The notes under the pieces are model-generated. The model searched no databases, was not told where the DNA came from, and saw only the letters and a list, made by a program, of their open reading frames with translations. Below are positions 17,847-21,512 of a DNA stretch of 21,512 bases, in pieces (position 1 is the stretch's first letter; each line of letters begins with the position of its first letter). The translations under genes and the position numbers were made by a program. Origin of the DNA: Dichomitus squalens LYAD-421 SS1 (taxonomy: Eukaryota; Basidiomycota; Agaricomycetes; Polyporales; Polyporaceae); assembly GCF_000275845.1 (NCBI RefSeq), contig NW_006766927.1:180061-201572 (forward strand). The letters are read 5' to 3'.

Positions 17847-20800
17847 ATGCCGCGCCCCAAGTCCTCAGGTATCAAATCCTCACAAAAGCAGTATCACTGC
17901 TTGGCGACCGGATGCGCCTTCAGCACGGACAGCAAGATCAGCATGGGGCGGCATTGTAATGTGTGCCCTCATGCGCTGGCCTCTATCACGGCGGCCGTGC
18001 TTGGCAAACGCAAGTCCGATGAACCGCCCATTCTGCTTTACAAGAGAGCATGGCTGGAACGTCACTCCCAGGCAAGTCTCTTCGATACTATGGTTTTTAG
18101 TTAGGGCTGCTGATGCATGCATCCCTGAATAGTCCCTGTATATGCCACCCCCTCCTGCTCTCCCTAATCCCAGCCAGCCCCCACCGTCTACTAGATCAGG
18201 CCGGCGAGTCCGTGTACCGAAGATTTGGGACGACTTTGTGCCATCTTCGCGCAGCGGTCTCCCATCCCAGTATGCGGCCAATGTGGCTAGGACCGCGCCC
18301 CCTCCCCATGTCGACGTCCCGCCACTGCGTGATCCGTCTCCCCCTCTCCCTCCTGCTGAAGCCGCATGGAAGTCAGAGTCTGACGGGTTCGGCGTGTACC
18401 GCGAATACGCGCGCCGTCCCCATCGCGATCCAGAGGCTCATGTCACGCTAGAAAGTGTTTGCGACGCCCCTGGACTCGAGAAGCCTGCCACGTAGGACGC
18501 CCCCAAGTACACGAGCATCGCGTGGATCAATCGCACCCGTCCTTCAGGGACCCTCTCACCCTCATCGAGCTTCGCATGCAATGGTTCTCAGGAGAAACCC
18601 GCGCCAACTGAAGCCGATTACGGTCCCTTTGCGAACGCAGCCCAGTTCCGACTCGTCGACCATTTCTATGGCCGGTCGGACACCAACTCCCTGGACGCTC
18701 TCGACGATATCATCTCGGTAGTCCAATCGCCTGGATTCAATGCCGCCGACCTTAAGGGATCCTCTGCGAAAAAGGCTGAACATGCACTGGACGAGTGGGC
18801 CAGCCCTTCTGGGGTGTTCTCCGCTGAGGACGGCTGGCAGCGATCCTCAGTACACATCCCCCTCCCACGTACCCATGCCAACTCCGGGCACACGCGGCTT
18901 CCGTCGGATCTCCTCCTCCGCTTCGAGCATGGCATTGGAGTTGTAACAATCCGTGTAAATGCGAATTGGCGAAGGGTTATGGGGTAGTTGGGAGTCGGAT
19001 GTGGAGCCCGACGTTGATGAGCTGGGTTCTGTTGCGGGCGAGTGTTGTGCGGCCGGTGGTATCCAATACCTCCGGTGTGCGAGCCAATGGTATACGTGCT
19101 TGAGATGCGATGTTGAACAGGCGCTGGTTCACACAGCTTGCCTAACACAGCCGTCACAAGATATGGAACGGCACAGCCGGTTACTGCAATAACCGAGGCT
19201 GTACTACTCATGTGGTACACACACAGCTTCGCTGTGTACGCACTGCTTCTCTGTGCGACTGTGCATCCTGGGAATGTACTGTATAGTACTACGTAGCCAC
19301 AGATGTACAGTAGTATATATATAGGGGACCTCTGTACCCCCAATCTACAGTTCAGTTCACTCGAACATCTCCTCTCATCGCTCTAACAAGCCTCTTACAA
19401 CCAACAACCCTTCTAGGTGAGTTGCAGGCTATCCACTGTCGTTGCCACCCATGGGAGAGGCCTTCGCCCCCCGGGTTCAACATGCGATTCGGGATCTTGC
19501 ACGGCGAGTTTGATGATGGGGAGAAGACGGCGATGGACAACACCAGGAACGGTGAACTTCGGAGCTTCGGCCTCCGACGGGTACACACTCCTGACATGGA
19601 GTATGTCACCCTCCCGATGCTCCTCTGGTCGGACGCCACGCAGCTTTCCAACTTCGGTTCCGCGGCTCTGTGGCCAATTTACCTGTACTTCGGGAATCTC
19701 TCGAAGTACTTCCGCGGTCGGCCGACTGAGTTTATGGCGCATCATCTTGCATATATCCCCGGGGTATGTGATCAGGTTGTTATACAGATCAGAGCCCATC
19801 AAGTCGGCTTCTGTATATTGCATAGACTGCATGCTGACCAACATATCAGCTTCCAGATGCCATCAAAGACTACTATATGGCTATGTACGGAAAGTCGCCT
19901 AGCGCTGACGAGCTGAAGTTCTGCAAACGCGAGCTCTTCCAACAGATCTGGCTCCTCCTCCTGGACGCCGATTTCATGCACGCTTACAAGCATGGCATTG
20001 TGCTCACTTGTGGCGATGGTGTTGTGCGGCGGCTTTTCCCGCGAATTTTCACATACTCTGCTGACTACCCGGAGAAGTAAGTGCTCCCCACAATGGTCTT
20101 CCATGCGACCGCGTCGTGTTGGCTCTCATATACTTATTACTAACCTACTCACAGGGTGCTTATCGCGGCGCTTCGACCGCTTGCACGGTGTCTTTGCCCT
20201 CGGTGCCTCATCACCAAAGACCAAGTCGCGGATGCAGGTACCAAGACCGACGACCGCCGCCGTGCACATACACGCCAAGATACGAAGACCTTGCAAGCGA
20301 ACATCAAACGCGCGCGCAAGAATATCTTCAAGGGTTGTTCTCTTGCCGGGCCACACGTCAAGTCATGGCTCGATCCCGAATCCTTGACTCCCATCCAAGT
20401 ATGTGCTCTCCATCAGTTGTAATTGTCTTCATCTGAGCAAATGTTTTCAGAGCGCATTTTCCGTACGCTTGTCCGAGCATGGCGTCAACTTTTACGACCT
20501 GCTCGCTCCCGACCTGATGCATGAGTTCGAGCTCGGGGTTTGGAAGGGGATTTTTACTCACCTCATGCGCATGCTTGCTGAGAAGGGTGGTGATGCTGTG
20601 GAAGAGTTCAACAGCCGGTCTGTCTCTTATCTTGATATACTGGCAGACATCATTTACTAACATCAACTTAGAATGCGACGTATGCCAACATTTGGGCGCG
20701 ACCGCATTCGCCGTTTCTGGCACGACGTCTCCTCGCGCAAGCGCCTAGCAGCGCGCGACTACGAGGCCTTTTTGATAGTGAGTGTGCCCCTGATATCAAT

Positions 20801-21156
20801 ATAGATTGGCCAATCTGATGCAAATGTGCCAGACTATCATGCCCGCATACGAAGGTCTTCTCGACCTGCCAGACGACCAGACGGTGGCCGACCTACTTTT
20901 CGAACTTGCCAATTGGCATGCATTAGCAAAGCTCCGGCTTCACACGGAGGTCACCCTGGACATATTTCGCATCACCACAAAGCACATGTATGAAGCCATC
21001 CGGACGTTCGCACAGCAGACGTGTCCACGTGTCACAGCCAACGAGCTGTGCCACCAAAACAAACAAGGGCAAAGCTTACTGATGCAGAGGTTGGTGCTGA
21101 GAAGCGAAGCAACCAGAGGTGACACAGCAAGAGATGTGAAGAGATGTATTCCCTAG
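17847..21156 (+). pseudogene. Plavaka-family transposase, interrupted and truncated
   Basis: Exons that fit: 17847-18071, 18133 to the insertion near 18942 (with an in-frame TAG at 18493), then 19425-19763, 19850-20076, 20155-20398, 20451-20617, 20672-20777 and 20833-21156. Intron 1 (18072-18132) is GC-AG with a consensus CAG/GCAAGT donor. The N-terminus has a Cys/His cluster (C-X4-C ... RHCNVCPH) that looks like a zinc finger. Then come a proline-rich linker, FGVYREYARRP and VCDAPGLEKPA, and later FSAEDGW. After the insertion come the hallmark blocks LLWSDATQLSNFGSAALWP, YLYFGNLSKY and AHHLAYIP, then FPRIFTYSADYPEK, CLCPRCLI, PDLMHEFELGVWKG, PTFGRDRIRRF and ELANWHALAKLRLHTE. These define Plavaka (CACTA superfamily) transposases. 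The Asp residues in WSDAT and PDLMHEF are candidate catalytic acids (inference). The reading ends unusually at ...DVKRCIP, before the C-terminal part that normally follows, so the last catalytic region is missing. An autonomous enzyme is unlikely. Confidence 0.9.
18943..19418 (+). mobile_element. Solo LTR-like insertion in the transposase
   Basis: The transposase exon is broken by about 475 bp of unrelated DNA. The words GAGTT(G) on the left (18938-18943) and right (19419-19424) look like a 5-6 bp target-site duplication. The left edge reads TGTAACAA, the usual LTR start. The right edge reads CTTCTAGG rather than ...CA, so it is eroded or offset by a base or two. Inside there is a strong TATA run (TATATATATAGGGGACC, about 19313-19329). 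A CAGTTCAGTTCACTC-type initiation and leader segment follows, as expected for the U3/R part of a fungal retrotransposon LTR. A 7-bp hairpin (ACACAGC-TTC-GCTGTGT) lies at 19221-19237. No retrotransposon protein is present, so this would be a solo LTR; which superfamily is unclear. A non-LTR insertion is the alternative. Confidence 0.6.
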
Positions 21157-21512
21157 ACTAGAAGGGGTAGTGAGGGAGGTAGGGCTGCTAGCTACCTACA
21201 GAGGAGATGGGGAATCGACAAGAAGATCAAGTCTGAGGTTCCCTGCCTCAGACTCCCTACTATATATACTAATACAATGGTGCACAGACCAGGTACCTAT
21301 TGACCATCGTTTGGTCAGAGTTCTCTGCCTCATGTCCTACCCTCTGACCTGCCTCATGGTGACCTTACGACTAATACCTGAGTCGTGCTGAGTCCGGACT
21401 CCTTCCAATGAGTAAGCGCTCCTGCTGTCACATCAGTCACCTGCCAGTGAGTGAGGATGGGCGCTCCTGGCCGTCACGGGGTCTGGGGTTCGATCCTGGC
21501 CCCTCCACTTTC
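21157..21512. other. Repeat-like DNA downstream of the transposase
   Basis: No gene is visible. There is a 9-bp hairpin (AGTCTGAGG-TTCCCTG-CCTCAGACT, 21230-21254), a TATATATA at 21261-21268, and an imperfect direct repeat sharing GCGCTCCTG and GTCAC (about 21405-21445 and 21450-21478). Near the end is GGTTCGATCC, a Pol III B-box match, followed by CCCCTCCA. These suggest an LTR fragment and/or a tRNA-derived SINE running out of the window. Confidence 0.45.

Noticed and set aside
17291..17959. A 222-codon plus-strand frame upstream of and overlapping the transposase start
   Set aside because: It runs through the CACGTG tandem repeat and overlaps the transposase exon in another phase. It has no recognisable domain.

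Overview
The window looks like genomic DNA of a filamentous basidiomycete, probably an agaricomycete. The evidence is a class I hydrophobin with conserved cysteine spacing, short spliceosomal introns (45-90 nt) in almost every gene, an agaricomycete-type F-box protein, a DUF6698-type protein and a Plavaka-family DNA transposase. No bacterial features (operons, Shine-Dalgarno sites) are present.

Layout. 1-5.5 kb is gene-poor: a degenerate Cys-type tRNA on the minus strand (423-493) and one convincing small gene (69 aa, minus, 2677-2886) with a TATA box. 5.5-7.1 kb holds two genes for secreted proteins facing tail to tail: a DUF3237-type protein (plus, 5506-6227) whose reading frame breaks at one exon junction, and an intact three-exon class I hydrophobin (minus, 6627-7071). 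7.1-10.1 kb has no gene I can support but contains a long inverted repeat (arms of about 125 bp, 9050-9175 and 9485-9614). 10.1-11.5 kb is an intact four-exon alpha/beta hydrolase (plus) with a perfect 15-bp hairpin inside its oversized second intron. 11.7-12.7 kb is the decayed C-terminal half of a GH13 alpha-amylase, killed by truncation, stops and a visible 19-bp tandem duplication. 13.0-14.4 kb is an intronless F-box gene. 15.1-17.0 kb is a nine-exon DUF6698-like gene (minus). It is head to head with a Plavaka-type transposase (plus, 17.8-21.2 kb) across an 820-bp gap holding two sets of short tandem repeats. The transposase is interrupted by a roughly 475-bp LTR-like insertion and has lost its C-terminal part. 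The last 350 bp carry TATA, hairpin and Pol III B-box-like motifs that suggest further repeat DNA.

Functionally this is not one pathway. It is a patch of cell-surface and secreted-enzyme genes (hydrophobin, DUF3237, amylase relic, hydrolase) running into a transposon-rich stretch. Gene models were built by hand from reading-frame continuity across GT-AG (and two GC-AG) introns. Family names come from recognised motifs, not from a database search.
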